A stretch of DNA of 34,704 bases from an uncultured Verrucomicrobiota bacterium (GTDB lineage: Bacteria > Verrucomicrobiota > Verrucomicrobiia > Limisphaerales > CAIQOK01), in contig CAIQOK010000116.1 of assembly GCA_903873415.1 (NCBI GenBank), positions 1-34,704 of the forward strand, in the 5' to 3' direction. Shown one piece after another: positions 15,587 through 25,416 of this stretch; the stretch's first letter is position 1, and the number at the start of each line of letters is the position of its first letter. The translations under genes were made by a program, and so were the position numbers. The notes under the pieces were generated by a model. It was not told where the DNA came from. It saw only the letters and a program-made list of their open reading frames with translations, and did no database searches.

Positions 15587-18331
15587 TTAAAACGGCTTGA
15601 GGTGCGTCACGCTATCGCCATACACATCACGCGCCACCAGCTGCCGCAACACGAAAGGCAGGATGCCGCCGTGATGGTAGTAATCAATTTCAATCGGCGT
15701 ATCAATCCGACAACGCACCGGCACGCTCTCCACCCGGCCGTCCTGACGCGTGATTTGCAAGGTCAGATCCTGCTGCGGCTTGAGCGTCGCATCCAGACCC
15801 ACGACATCGTAGGTCTCCTGACCGTCGAGTTTGAGGGTCTGGGCCGTGGTTCCCTCCTTGAACTGGAGCGGCAGCACCCCCATCCCGACGAGATTGCTAC
15901 GATGAATGCGCTCGAAGCTTTGAGCCACCACCACCTTCACTCCAAGCAGATTCGTGCCCTTGGCGGCCCAGTCCCGGCTGGAACCGGTACCATACTCCTG
16001 GCCGGCTATGATGATCAGCGGCGTCCCGGCGTCGATGTGCTTCATCGCCGCATCGTAAATGCTCATTTTCTCACCCGTCGGCTGATAGAGGGTGTTGCCG
16101 CCCTCCTCACCGCCAAGCATCAGATTCTTGATTCGGACGTTGGCAAAAGTGCCACGAGTCATGATCCGGTCGTTACCGCGGCGCGACCCGTAACTGTTGA
16201 AATCCGCCGCCGCCACTCCGCTTTCAGTCAGAAACCGGCCGGCGGGGGAACTCTTCTTGATCGAACCGGCCGGCGAAATATGATCCGTCGTCACGCTGTC
16301 CCCGAAGACTCCCAAGGCCCGGGCGCCGGTGATGGACTGGATGCTGCCGGGGATCATGGAGAATTTCTCAAAAAACGGCGGCTCTTGGATGTAGGTGGAC
16401 TGCCGGTCCCATTCGTAGATGTTTCCCACCGAGGACGGGATCTCATTCCACTTGGGGTTTTGAGCCGCGAAATCGCGGTAGAGCTTGCGGAAAACCTCCG
16501 GCTTGAGCGCGGACTCCATTGCCTCGCGCACCTCCTGGAGGCTGGGCCATATGTCGGCCAGAAACACCGGCAAGCCGTCCTGGTCCATCCCCAGCGGTTC
16601 GCAGCTCAGGTCGATATCCACCCGGCCAGCCAGGGCAAACGCCACCACCAAGGGCGGAGACATGAGGAAATTGGCTTTGATGTTCTGGTGAACCCGCGCC
16701 TCGAAATTTCGGTTTCCCGACAGCACGCTGGCCGCCACCAAATCATTCTTCACCACAGCCTCCTCAATGTTGGCATCGAGCGGACCGGAGTTGCCGATGC
16801 ACGTTGTGCACCCGTAGCCCACGAGATTGAAGCGCAGCTTGTTGAGATACTTTTGGAGATTGGTTTTCTTAAGATAGTCGGTGACCACCCGCGATCCGGG
16901 TGCCAGCGAGGCTTTGACCGCAGGATTGACGGTGAGACCTTTTTCAACGGCCTTCTTGGCCAACAACCCGGCCGCCAGCATCACGCTCGGGTTGGACGTG
17001 TTCGTGCAGCTGGTGATGGCGGCAATCAGGACCGAGCCGGTGCCGATTTTAGCCTTCTTCCTCGAAGTCGTTTCGATCTTAACCGACTTGGCCGAATCCT
17101 GCCGGGTTTTGCCGAATCCGTTCTCGGTGACCGGCCGTTGCAAGGCGCTGAAAAACTCCCGCTTCAGGTTCGGCAGCTCGATACGGTCCTGCGGACGTTT
17201 GGGGCCGGCGACGCTCGGCCTGACCGAAGCCAGGTCCAACTCGACAACTTGGGAGTATTCGATATCGCCGGCCTGGGGCATGCCCCACAGCCCTTGGGCG
17301 CGGTAGTAATTTTCGTAAAGCTTGCAGTCGCCGTTGGTCCGCCCCGTGGCCCTGAGATAATTGGTGCACTCCTCGTCGATGGGGAAGAATCCCATCGTCG
17401 CTCCGTATTCGGGCGCCATGTTCGCGATGGTCGCACGATCCACCACCGGCAAGGCCGCCGCCCCAGGACCGAAAAACTCGACAAACTTGCCCACCACCTT
17501 GACCTTGCGCATCAACTGCGTCACCGTCAGCGCCAGATCGGTGGCGGTGACCCCTTCCTTCAGCGCGCCGGTGAGATGAACCCCCACGACATCGGGGGTG
17601 AGAAAATAAACCGGCTGCCCGAGCATGCCCGCCTCGGCCTCAATGCCGCCCACGCCCCAACCCACAATGCCGATCCCGTTGATCATCGTCGTGTGGGAAT
17701 CTGTTCCCACCAGGGTGTCGGGATAATAAACCCGGCCGGCGTTGAGGACGCCTTTGGCTAGGTATTCCAAATTGACCTGATGCACTATGCCGATGCCCGG
17801 CGGGACGACCTTGAACGTTTCAAAGGCCTGCATGCCCCACTTGAGAAACTGATAACGCTCGCGGTTCCGGCTGAACTCCAGATCCAGATTCTGCTGAAGC
17901 GCTTCGGCGTTGCCGGCAAAATCCACCTGGACAGAATGATCCACAACGAGATCCACGGGCACCAGCGGCTCGATCATCTTCGGGTTTTTCCCCAGCTTGG
18001 CCACGGCACTGCGCATCGCCGCCAGATCCACCAGGAGCGGCACGCCGGTGAAATCCTGCAACACAATCCGCGCCACCACGAAGGGAATCTCCTCCGTGCG
18101 GCAGTCATTGGGCTTCCAGTTGGCCAGAGCCCTTACCGCGGCCTCACTCACGCGCTTGCCGTCGCAATTGCGGAGCACGGCCTCCAGCACGATGCGGATA
18201 CAGACAGGCAGCTTGGAAACCGGCCCCACCCCGGCTTTTTCCAAGGCGGGGAGTGAATAATAATTTCCGGCACGACCCGTGCCCAGGTCGAAGGATTGCA
18301 GCGTGTTAAACAAATCTTGGACTTCGCTCAT
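15587..18331 (-). CDS. acnA: Aconitate hydratase (AcnA/IRP type)
   Basis: This 914-residue enzyme interconverts citrate and isocitrate in the tricarboxylic acid cycle in the cytoplasm. Length and domain order match bacterial AcnA. The [4Fe-4S] cluster ligands are C442 (T-S-C-T-N-T-S-N-P) and the pair C508/C511 ([12 protein letters not shown]). D-S-H-T-T at about 211-215 is an active-site motif, and the C-terminal swivel domain carries Q-E-Y-G-x-G-S-S-R-D-W. It begins 163 bp downstream of chorismate synthase on the same strand. That gap contains a run of six T (minus strand), so the two genes are probably separate transcripts. Nothing looks broken. Confidence 0.96.
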   Translation of the reverse strand: MSEVQDLFNTLQSFDLGTGRAGNYYSLPALEKAGVGPVSKLPVCIRIVLEAVLRNCDGKRVSEAAVRALANWKPNDCRTEEIPFVVARIVLQDFTGVPLLVDLAAMRSAVAKLGKNPKMIEPLVPVDLVVDHSVQVDFAGNAEALQQNLDLEFSRNRERYQFLKWGMQAFETFKVVPPGIGIVHQVNLEYLAKGVLNAGRVYYPDTLVGTDSHTTMINGIGIVGWGVGGIEAEAGMLGQPVYFLTPDVVGVHLTGALKEGVTATDLALTVTQLMRKVKVVGKFVEFFGPGAAALPVVDRATIANMAPEYGATMGFFPIDEECTNYLRATGRTNGDCKLYENYYRAQGLWGMPQAGDIEYSQVVELDLASVRPSVAGPKRPQDRIELPNLKREFFSALQRPVTENGFGKTRQDSAKSVKIETTSRKKAKIGTGSVLIAAITSCTNTSNPSVMLAAGLLAKKAVEKGLTVNPAVKASLAPGSRVVTDYLKKTNLQKYLNKLRFNLVGYGCTTCIGNSGPLDANIEEAVVKNDLVAASVLSGNRNFEARVHQNIKANFLMSPPLVVAFALAGRVDIDLSCEPLGMDQDGLPVFLADIWPSLQEVREAMESALKPEVFRKLYRDFAAQNPKWNEIPSSVGNIYEWDRQSTYIQEPPFFEKFSMIPGSIQSITGARALGVFGDSVTTDHISPAGSIKKSSPAGRFLTESGVAAADFNSYGSRRGNDRIMTRGTFANVRIKNLMLGGEEGGNTLYQPTGEKMSIYDAAMKHIDAGTPLIIIAGQEYGTGSSRDWAAKGTNLLGVKVVVAQSFERIHRSNLVGMGVLPLQFKEGTTAQTLKLDGQETYDVVGLDATLKPQQDLTLQITRQDGRVESVPVRCRIDTPIEIDYYHHGGILPFVLRQLVARDVYGDSVTHLKPF

Positions 18332-18494
18332 AATTCAAATTGTCGGCCAAACTCTGGAAGTTGAACATCCCGGGTGGAATCGTCAAGCATGCAGGCGGAG
18401 AAAAGGCATGAAAAAACCGCTACAGCCCCAAACCGGCAACCCGGCCGCGCAACAGATTCATGCCCGCCTCGACAATCCGGGCAAACCGCCCCCT

Positions 18495-19577
18495 CTACGG
18501 CCCGCACTGGGCCTTGTGCCGCAGCGCATGGTCCACCAGCACCAAAGCGGTCATCGCTTCCACCATCGGCACAGCGCGAGGCAGCACACACGGATCGTGC
18601 CGGCCCCGCCCCTTGAGCGTGGTGTTTTTGAGCCGCTCGTCCACCGTGTCCTGCTCGTGCATCACAGTGGCCACCGGCTTGAAAGCCACCCTGAAATAAA
18701 TCAGCGCCCCGTTGGAAATCCCGCCCTGAATCCCCCCTGACCGATTGCTCGTCGTGACCACCTTCCCGTTTTTCGCCCGGAACAAATCATTGTGCTCCCG
18801 CCCGGTCATCGTGATCCCGCCAAAACCCGAACCTATATCAAAGCCCTTCGACGCCGGCAGACTGAGCATGCCCTTGGCCAAATCAGCCTCGAGCCGGTCA
18901 AACACGGGCTCACCCCATCCCGGAGGCACTCCCCGCGCCACCCCCTCAACAATCCCACCCACCGTGTCCCCGGCCCGACGCACCCTGTCGATCAACCGGA
19001 TCATCTTGTCCGCCACCGCCAAATCCGGACACCTCACAATATTGGATTCCACCTCCGACATCTGCACGGTCGCAGGATCCACCTCCGCCCGGATTTTCTG
19101 GACCTGCTTGACGTAAGCCAGAACCTCCACGCCGAATTTTTCACGCAGGATTTTTTTGGCAATGGCACCGGCGGCAACTCGGCCGATGGTTTCCCGGGCA
19201 CTGGTCCGCCCACCCCCGGGCCAGGCACGAATACCATATTTGGCAAAATAAGTGTAGTCGGCATGCGATGGACGAAACTTGGATGCCATCTCCGAATAGG
19301 CCTCAGAACGCTGATCCTCATTCTTGACCCACATCGAAATCGGCGTTCCCAAGGTTTGCCCCTGATATGTGCCGGAGAGGATCTGCACCGTGTCGGTCTC
19401 CTTGCGCGGCGTGACAATTTTGGACTGGCCGGGCCTGCGACGGTCCAGATCGGGCTGGAGATCGGCCTCCGTCAGCGCGATGCGCGGCGGGCAACCGTCC
19501 ACCACCACCCCCACGCCGCCCCCGTGCGATTCGCCCCAGGTGGTGATGCGGAACATCTGCCCAAAAGTATTGCCCAT
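18495..19577 (-). CDS. aroC: Chorismate synthase
   Basis: This 360-residue enzyme converts 5-enolpyruvylshikimate 3-phosphate to chorismate, the last step of the common aromatic pathway, using reduced FMN. Visible signatures are G-E-S-H-G-G (16-21) near the N-terminus, R-R-R-P-G-Q with the following segment, and [10 protein letters not shown] in the middle, all diagnostic for AroC. Length is normal (350-390). It is divergent from the MFS gene across 129 bp that include a GGGGC-CGC-GCCCC hairpin (19622-19634). Confidence 0.96.
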   Translation of the reverse strand: MGNTFGQMFRITTWGESHGGGVGVVVDGCPPRIALTEADLQPDLDRRRPGQSKIVTPRKETDTVQILSGTYQGQTLGTPISMWVKNEDQRSEAYSEMASKFRPSHADYTYFAKYGIRAWPGGGRTSARETIGRVAAGAIAKKILREKFGVEVLAYVKQVQKIRAEVDPATVQMSEVESNIVRCPDLAVADKMIRLIDRVRRAGDTVGGIVEGVARGVPPGWGEPVFDRLEADLAKGMLSLPASKGFDIGSGFGGITMTGREHNDLFRAKNGKVVTTSNRSGGIQGGISNGALIYFRVAFKPVATVMHEQDTVDERLKNTTLKGRGRHDPCVLPRAVPMVEAMTALVLVDHALRHKAQCGP

Positions 19578-19706
19578 GACAGCAGTATGGAAAAAACAGC
19601 CCTCAGGTCAAACTTGGAAGCGGGGCCGCGCCCCTCCACTTGAAAACCGCCGCACCGTGATCCAACTCGACGCCCGAGGACATTGTGCTAATTTGCCCGC
19701 TCTAAG

Positions 19707-21008
19707 TTGATGAACAACACCGACAAACCAGAACATCCCGCCGCGCCCGGGGCCTATTCGGTCCTGCGCAACCGCGATTTCGTCCGCTACCTTCTGGGCC
19801 GCCTGGTGGCGGTGCTGGGACAGCAAATGTTCACCCTGGCCATCGGCTGGGAAATCTATGACCGCACCGGATCGGCGCTGAGCCTCGCCGCAGTGGGCGT
19901 GACCCAGATGATCCCGATGTTTGTGTTCACCCTGCCCGCGGGGCACGTGGCCGATAATTACAACCGCAAGCGGGTCATCGTCCTGATGACTACCGTTCTT
20001 GGAGCGACCAGCCTGATCTTGGCGCTGATCTCCGCCCTGCAGGCACCAGTGCTCTGCATTTACTTCTGCCTCTTTGTCACCGGAACGGCGCGCACCTTCA
20101 TGTGGGCCTCCAGCGCCGCATTCCTGCCGGGACTAGTGGAGCGCCGCGACTTTGCCCGCGCGGTCAACTGGAACACCGGGGTCTTTCAGCTGGCCTGCAT
20201 CGCCGGCCCGTCGGCGGCAGGGGCGCTCATCGCCCTGATCCTGCCCCGGCACCCCCACCAGGCCGCCGCAGCGGTTTATGCCTTCAACGCTCTGGCCGCA
20301 CTGGTCTTCTGCCTGCTCGTCACCGGTATCCGTTGGCATCACACGCCGGGAACACGCGAACCAATGACCGTGCGCACCCTGCTCACAGGCTTTCAGTTCG
20401 TGTTCGCCAGCAAAATCATCCTCGGCATCATCACCCTCGACATGTTCGCCGTCTTTCTGGGCGGGGCGACTTCGCTGCTGCCCATTTACGCCAAAGACAT
20501 CCTGCACGCTGGCCCGGATGGCTTGGGCCTGCTCGTCGCCGCCATGCCGCTCGGAGCAGTGGTGTGCATGATGATTTTAAACCATCGCCCCCCACTCCAA
20601 AAAGCCGGCCGCGCCCTGCTTTGGGCGGTCGCGGCTTTCGGTCTGGCCACCATCGGCTTCGGCCTTTCAACGTGGTTCTGGCTCTCCTTCACCCTGCTCT
20701 GCACCTGCGGCGCCGTGGACAATATCAGCGTCGTGGTCCGCCACACCTTGGTGCAACTCCTCACCCCGGACGACAAACGGGGACGCGTCTCCGCCGTCAA
20801 CAACCTCTTCATCGGCACTTCCAACGAACTGGGCGGTTCAGAATCCAGCCTTATCGCCCACCTCTTCGGTCCCGCCCTGGGCCACACCCTCGTCACCGGC
20901 GCGGTCATCTCCGCCGTCTCCGGCGGCATCGGCACCATCGCCGTGGTCATCGGTGTGGCGATCCTCTGGCCCGAAATACGGAAATACGGACGGCTCGATG
21001 CCCACTGA
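19707..21008 (+). CDS. MFS transporter, MFS_3/EntS-like exporter
   Basis: This 433-residue inner-membrane protein has about twelve hydrophobic segments. The opening F-V-R-Y-L-L-G-R and the motif between helices 2 and 3, G-H-V-A-D-N-Y-N-R-K-R-V (about 73-84), place it with the MFS_3 group, which includes the enterobactin exporter EntS and many drug or lipid exporters. It uses the proton gradient; the substrate is unknown. No siderophore or antibiotic genes are nearby. The ATG at 19707 is preceded by a weak ribosome binding site. Confidence 0.85.
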   Translation: MMNNTDKPEHPAAPGAYSVLRNRDFVRYLLGRLVAVLGQQMFTLAIGWEIYDRTGSALSLAAVGVTQMIPMFVFTLPAGHVADNYNRKRVIVLMTTVLGATSLILALISALQAPVLCIYFCLFVTGTARTFMWASSAAFLPGLVERRDFARAVNWNTGVFQLACIAGPSAAGALIALILPRHPHQAAAAVYAFNALAALVFCLLVTGIRWHHTPGTREPMTVRTLLTGFQFVFASKIILGIITLDMFAVFLGGATSLLPIYAKDILHAGPDGLGLLVAAMPLGAVVCMMILNHRPPLQKAGRALLWAVAAFGLATIGFGLSTWFWLSFTLLCTCGAVDNISVVVRHTLVQLLTPDDKRGRVSAVNNLFIGTSNELGGSESSLIAHLFGPALGHTLVTGAVISAVSGGIGTIAVVIGVAILWPEIRKYGRLDAH

Positions 21009-21415
21009 ACCGCCCCCCAATTCCCGCCTCGAAGCTCTTTGGCTGGACTCGGGGCTTAGAAAAACACCCGCCTACCGCACAAATTTTCAGAGCCTTCCTT
21101 CCCGCTGACTCCCAAGCTACTATGCTCCTCCGTTTGTTGCAGCCAGTCGCTTGCCCTCTCTCCGACGGATTGAACAAAAAAATCGATCCATTTTACTCCT
21201 CGCCCCCCCAAGTTTCGGAATATCACCAACCGCACGATCCGGACAAACAGAACCCAACCAAGTGAACAAGGCGTGGCGGAATCTCCCCCGGGTCCAGACC
21301 ATCGCTCCAAAACCGGCAAGATGCCAGATCCATGCCCCCCAGATTCCAATGCCGGGTGGGCCCGAAATGAAAATAGAACTTGTGGCCGGAGTGATTGACT
21401 GGCACGAACAGGCTG
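21009..21415 (+). other. Gene-free stretch of 0.4 kb before UPF0324 gene
   Basis: I see no gene. It contains a run of seven C, short open frames without motifs on both strands, and no clear terminator for the MFS gene. It must hold the promoter of the UPF0324 gene, but no convincing -35/-10 pair is visible. Confidence 0.4.
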
Positions 21416-23032
21416 ATGACCAACCGCAAACCCCGGATCAGTGAAGACTGGCTGTCCCTTTGGACAGGCTTGGCGGTATTTGTGCCGTCGCTGGGGGTTT
21501 TTCTGGGCGTGAACCTGTTGGGCTTTGGAGCCAAGGTCGGCACTTGGACCGACCTAGCCAAATCCATCACGCCTATCGCCTCCTCATTTCAATGGATGCC
21601 GGCCTGGGCCTGCGTTTTTTCAACCTATTTGTTCATGGGCCTGGTGGTGGGTGTCGGCAACTGGCTGCTGGGCGGCAGTCTCAAAAAGTTCCTGTTGGCC
21701 TTCACTCTGGTCTTCGGGATCAGTTTCGGCTGCTGGCTGCTGGGCAACCATGCCCATCTGGCAGCAACCACGCCGGCCGAATTCGCCAAATTCCACATCA
21801 ACTGGTCGCTCAAGCTCACCGGGGAGGCGGGATTTGTCCTAGCGCTCCTGGCGGGCCTTTTGATCGGGAATTTCTCACCCAAACTGGCAGCACTGCTCAC
21901 GGAGTCCCTCAAGCCCGAACTTTTCGTCAAGGCGGCCATCGTCATCATGGGTGCGGGGGTAGGAATCAAGGCCCTGGAAAACTCGACTCTGGCCTGGGGA
22001 ATCATGCTCCGGGGCTTTTGCGCCATCGTCGAGGCTTACCTCATCTACTGGGCGGTGGTCTATTTCATTGCGCGCAAGTATTTCAAGTTCAGCCGGGAAT
22101 GGGCCGCGCCGCTGGCCTCGGGCATCTCCATATGCGGCGTCTCAGCCGCCATAGCCACCGGGGCAGCCATCCGCGCCCGTCCACGCGTGGCGGTCATGGT
22201 GTCGTCGCTGGTGGTGGTGTTTGCCGTGGTGGAACTGCTGCTCCTGCCGTTTCTGGCGCAAACCTTCCTCTGGAAAGAACCTCTGGTGGCCGGGGCGTGG
22301 ATGGGGCTGGCGGTCAAGACGGACGGGGCGGCCACGGCGGCGGGCGCGGTGACCGAGGGGTTGATTCTGGCCAAGGCGGCGGCCAACGGCATCGTTTATG
22401 AGAAGGACTGGATCCTCAACACCGCCACCACAATCAAGGTGTTCATCGATATTTTCATCGGGATCTGGGCGTTTATTCTGGCTTGGATCTGGGCCAACCA
22501 CATCGAAAAACGCGACGGGGACAAGGTTCGGGCGGCGGAGATATGGCAGCGCTTTCCAAAGTTCATTCTGGGCTACGCGCTCACATTCGGCCTGTTCCTC
22601 ATCCTCGGGCTGGCATTTCCAAAACTGGTGAAAACCGAAACATCCGTGGCGGTCACCCGCGAGGTGAAGGTGACCGATCCGGCGACCGGCCAGGAGCACG
22701 TGGAAAAGATGCCGGTCCTCAAGGAAGTGGCTCGGGTGGATCCCGCCACGGGTCGGATCACGACGGTTTCGGTGCCGGAGCTCAAGAGGGAAATCAAACC
22801 CGGCCCGGCGCGCAGCTCGACGGATCAGGCGAATGTTTTCAGGATCCTCTTTTTCTGCATGACATTCTTTACCATCGGGGTGATTTCGAATTTCAAAAAA
22901 CTATGGGCCGAAGGAATCGGAAAACTCGCGGCAGTGTATGCTGTGGGGCTCTTCGGCTTCATCATCTGGTTCGGGCTGGTCGTTTCATGGGTGTTTTTCG
23001 GCGGGGTGCATCCGCCGATTGTTCACCCCTGA
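21416..23032 (+). CDS. UPF0324 (YeiH-like) membrane protein with a hydrophilic insert
   Basis: This 538-residue, polytopic inner-membrane protein starts at the ATG at 21416, preferred over a TTG 21 bp upstream. The family signature S-G-I-S-I-C-G-V-S-A-A-I-A is at about 235-247, and L-L-I-G-N-F, V-I-M-G-A-G-V-G-I-K are also present. The family is predicted to export sulfate or related anions, but function is poorly tested. Typical members have about 340-360 residues. This one is longer because of N-terminal segments and a hydrophilic insert (about 406-466). The insert contains two copies of a 21-residue unit beginning D-P-A-T-G (421 and 442). A small membrane ORF follows 52 bp downstream. Confidence 0.82.
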   Translation: MTNRKPRISEDWLSLWTGLAVFVPSLGVFLGVNLLGFGAKVGTWTDLAKSITPIASSFQWMPAWACVFSTYLFMGLVVGVGNWLLGGSLKKFLLAFTLVFGISFGCWLLGNHAHLAATTPAEFAKFHINWSLKLTGEAGFVLALLAGLLIGNFSPKLAALLTESLKPELFVKAAIVIMGAGVGIKALENSTLAWGIMLRGFCAIVEAYLIYWAVVYFIARKYFKFSREWAAPLASGISICGVSAAIATGAAIRARPRVAVMVSSLVVVFAVVELLLLPFLAQTFLWKEPLVAGAWMGLAVKTDGAATAAGAVTEGLILAKAAANGIVYEKDWILNTATTIKVFIDIFIGIWAFILAWIWANHIEKRDGDKVRAAEIWQRFPKFILGYALTFGLFLILGLAFPKLVKTETSVAVTREVKVTDPATGQEHVEKMPVLKEVARVDPATGRITTVSVPELKREIKPGPARSSTDQANVFRILFFCMTFFTIGVISNFKKLWAEGIGKLAAVYAVGLFGFIIWFGLVVSWVFFGGVHPPIVHP

Positions 23033-23084
23033 ACCCGGCACCAAGCGCGGCAACCTAATCTTATCCTCAAGAACAATCCCACTC

Positions 23085-23249
23085 ATGCCTGACGAACCGG
23101 AAATTGGCAAGGAACTGAAACGGATGGAGCAGGACTACGAACCGCTGCTGCCGGTGGAAAAAAAACTCATCGGCTGGAGCCTGGGGATCGGACTGGTTCT
23201 GCTGGGGGTGCTCTACTGGGTCAGCCGGCTCCTGCCCGCGGGCCCTTAA
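23085..23249 (+). CDS. Small single-pass membrane protein
   Basis: This 54-residue protein has an acidic first half (E-P-E-I-G-K-E-L-K-R-M-E-Q-D-Y-E) and one membrane helix (about 30-47), ending in a short Pro/Gly tail. It begins 52 bp after the UPF0324 gene and ends 27 bp before the dehydrogenase gene, so it fits a three-gene run. Codon use resembles its neighbours. It may be a small partner of the transporter. No known family is recognised. Confidence 0.55.
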   Translation: MPDEPEIGKELKRMEQDYEPLLPVEKKLIGWSLGIGLVLLGVLYWVSRLLPAGP

Positions 23250-23276
23250 CCTCCCCCAAACAAGACCACCCCGCTG

Positions 23277-24254
23277 ATGCCACCCCAAAAAATCATCATC
23301 CTCGACGGCCACACCTTGAATCCAGGCGACCTGGATTGGGCCGGGCTGGAAGCACTCGGAGAATTGACCGTCCACCCCCGGACCGCACCGGAACAGGTGC
23401 TCGAGCGCTGCGCCGCAGCCTCCATTGTGCTGACCAACAAGGTGGCTCTGCAAACAAAGACCCTCCGATCGCTGCCGGGGTTGAGGTTTATCGGCGTGCT
23501 AGCCACCGGCTATAACATCGTGGATGTGGCCACTGCGGCCGAGTGCGGAATTCCGGTTTCCAATGTGCCCGGCTATGCCGGCGTCTCAACCGCGCAAGCC
23601 GTTTTCGCCCTGCTTTTGGAACTCGCCACCCACGCCGGTGACCATGCCCGCAGTGTGCGTGAAGGCCGCTGGGTCAAAAGTCCCGATTTCAGCTTCTGGG
23701 ACCATCCCCTGCATGAACTTGCAGGACGCACCCTCGGCATACTCGGCTATGGCGACATAGGCAAACGGGTGGCCGTCATTGGCCGCGCCTTCCGAATGAA
23801 TGTCATCGTTCATTCCCGGCGCGCGGCCATCAATGAGGAAAATGTCGGATTAGACGAACTATTCACTCGCGCCGATGTGGTCACACTCCATTGCCCACTA
23901 ACGCCGGAAACACAGGGCATAGTGAATGCGGCCCGGCTCGCGAAGATGAAACCCGGCTCTTTTCTGATCAACACCGGCCGCGGCCCGCTAGTGGACGAAG
24001 CCGCTCTGGCCTGCGCGCTCAATGCCGGCATTCTGGCTGGAGCGGGACTTGATGTCCTGAGCAAAGAACCCCCGGCTGCGGACAACCCCCTACTGACCGC
24101 GCGCAACTGCATCATCACCCCGCACATTGCATGGGCTACTCTGGCAGCCCGGCAGCGGCTGATGAACGCCACCGTTGCCAATGTCCGAGCCTTCCTCTCC
24201 GGCCACCCTCAGAATCTGGTCGGACCCGCCATCCGCCCCCGGGCGGCGGACTGA
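23277..24254 (+). CDS. D-2-hydroxyacid dehydrogenase (glycerate dehydrogenase/hydroxypyruvate reductase-like)
   Basis: This 325-residue cytoplasmic NAD(P)-dependent enzyme has the nucleotide loop G-Y-G-D-I-G at 157-162. The catalytic triad is R235 (N-T-G-R-G), E264 (L-S-K-E-P-P) and H283 (T-P-H-I-A-W-A-T). The D-V-L-S-K-E-P-P and H-I-A-W-A-T pattern is closest to glycerate dehydrogenases, which reduce hydroxypyruvate to D-glycerate, so serine/glyoxylate metabolism is likely. The exact substrate is uncertain. Confidence 0.88.
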   Translation: MPPQKIIILDGHTLNPGDLDWAGLEALGELTVHPRTAPEQVLERCAAASIVLTNKVALQTKTLRSLPGLRFIGVLATGYNIVDVATAAECGIPVSNVPGYAGVSTAQAVFALLLELATHAGDHARSVREGRWVKSPDFSFWDHPLHELAGRTLGILGYGDIGKRVAVIGRAFRMNVIVHSRRAAINEENVGLDELFTRADVVTLHCPLTPETQGIVNAARLAKMKPGSFLINTGRGPLVDEAALACALNAGILAGAGLDVLSKEPPAADNPLLTARNCIITPHIAWATLAARQRLMNATVANVRAFLSGHPQNLVGPAIRPRAAD

Positions 24255-24295
24255 GATTAATGCAATGCCCTTTTTCACTCTGGAAAAAGACACCG

Positions 24296-25057
24296 ATGCC
24301 TCAGACTGCACCAATAACAAAAGGGTCTGCCAAAAAAACGGCAACCCCGCAAAAAAGTGAAACCAAAAACACAATCGATCCCCATGCCTTTACACTCATC
24401 GAGTTGCTCGTCGTCATCGCCATCATCGCGATTCTTGCGGCTCTGCTCCTGCCAGCCCTGACCAAGGCCAAGCAGAAGGCAAAACTGGTCCGCTGCGTCT
24501 CCAACCAGCATCAACTCGGCCTGGCCGATGCAATGTATCTGGCCGACAACAAAGACCAATTCCCCTTTTCAGGCCGGTCGTGGCCTGAAATGCCCTTTGT
24601 GGATCTGCTGCTCCTGCTCAACCCCTACATCGGGTCCAACAACCGGCTTTTCTACCTCTGCCCGGCGGACGAGGGCAAGGGCTACAACATGGAATGGTTC
24701 GCCCTGAACGGGCTGCCCACAGCGCAGCTGCTTTGCCCATGCTCCTACTTTTACCTGTTCCAGTTTTACACTCTGGACGGAGGATTGCGCCTCCGGCGTT
24801 TGAGCGAGGTGGTTTATCCCAACCGCAAGGCCATCGGTGAATGCTTCGCCAGCAGGTCGGGCACAATCCCCCTTTCCTCCACAGGCACCTACGTCAGCGC
24901 CAACGGAGGCAGCCACGGCAACAAAGGCCTCTCCCTCCTATTCGTGGACGGACACGCCCAATTTGCCCCCTACGCCAACCTCAACCCCACCAGTGTGGGC
25001 TTCTTCAATCTTGACTGGACGGTCAATGGTCTGGCCGGTGCCGACTTGAACCCATAG
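24296..25057 (+). CDS. Pseudopilin-like protein, second copy
   Basis: The protein has 253 residues from the ATG at 24296; an ATG at 24260 in the same frame is also possible. It has a 31-residue Lys/Thr-rich leader, then F-T-L-I-E-L-L with inferred cleavage between A31 and F32 and the +5 glutamate at E36. A membrane helix and a K-A-K-Q-K-A-K stretch follow. The late D-G-H motif is at 218-220. The leader is much longer than in the copy at 202-1047, but the helix and the stretch after it are nearly the same. It starts 41 bp after the dehydrogenase gene. It is exported or inserted through a type II secretion/type IV pilus-like system encoded elsewhere. Confidence 0.85.
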   Translation: MPQTAPITKGSAKKTATPQKSETKNTIDPHAFTLIELLVVIAIIAILAALLLPALTKAKQKAKLVRCVSNQHQLGLADAMYLADNKDQFPFSGRSWPEMPFVDLLLLLNPYIGSNNRLFYLCPADEGKGYNMEWFALNGLPTAQLLCPCSYFYLFQFYTLDGGLRLRRLSEVVYPNRKAIGECFASRSGTIPLSSTGTYVSANGGSHGNKGLSLLFVDGHAQFAPYANLNPTSVGFFNLDWTVNGLAGADLNP

Positions 25058-25416
25058 CTCACGGCACCTCCAAGCCGGGCCGGGCCAATCCCTTTCCGCA
25101 AACCAGAAGCCGTCACGAAAAATTTGAAAAAAGCGCCGCCGGGATACGAAGCCGCTGCCCAACCCTTGCGTCCGCCTGATAACGAAACCCAAATCCCGTC
25201 ACTGGTGCCGTTTCCAGAAGGGTTTAACGGACATCGAAAAAGCAGCTGGACCGGATTTTTTCCCGGCGCATCGACATCGAACCACAGCGCTGGATTACCG
25301 TGTTGCCAATCTCAACACTTGGCTGTTAGGGTTGGTTTTCCAGCTTTCAGAATGTCAAGTATCGTCCGGCCCACGACCAAACGGCCGGCAGCGCGCGGCG
25401 GCATGGATTGTTAATT
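25058..25416 (+). other. Gene-free stretch of 0.36 kb before PVC cytochrome
   Basis: No gene or motif is supported here. It separates the pseudopilin from the large cytochrome. A short in-frame TTG at 25408 and an out-of-frame ATG at 25403 precede the chosen start. No clear promoter hexamers or terminator hairpin were found. Confidence 0.4.

Noticed and set aside
15545-17761. 738-residue open frame on the + strand
   Set aside because: It is entirely antisense to aconitase, which has complete motifs. Long antisense frames are common in GC-rich genes. No domain is recognisable in it.
20102-21265. 387-residue open frame overlapping the MFS gene
   Set aside because: It is an out-of-frame shadow of the MFS gene with Arg/Pro/His-rich composition and no motifs.
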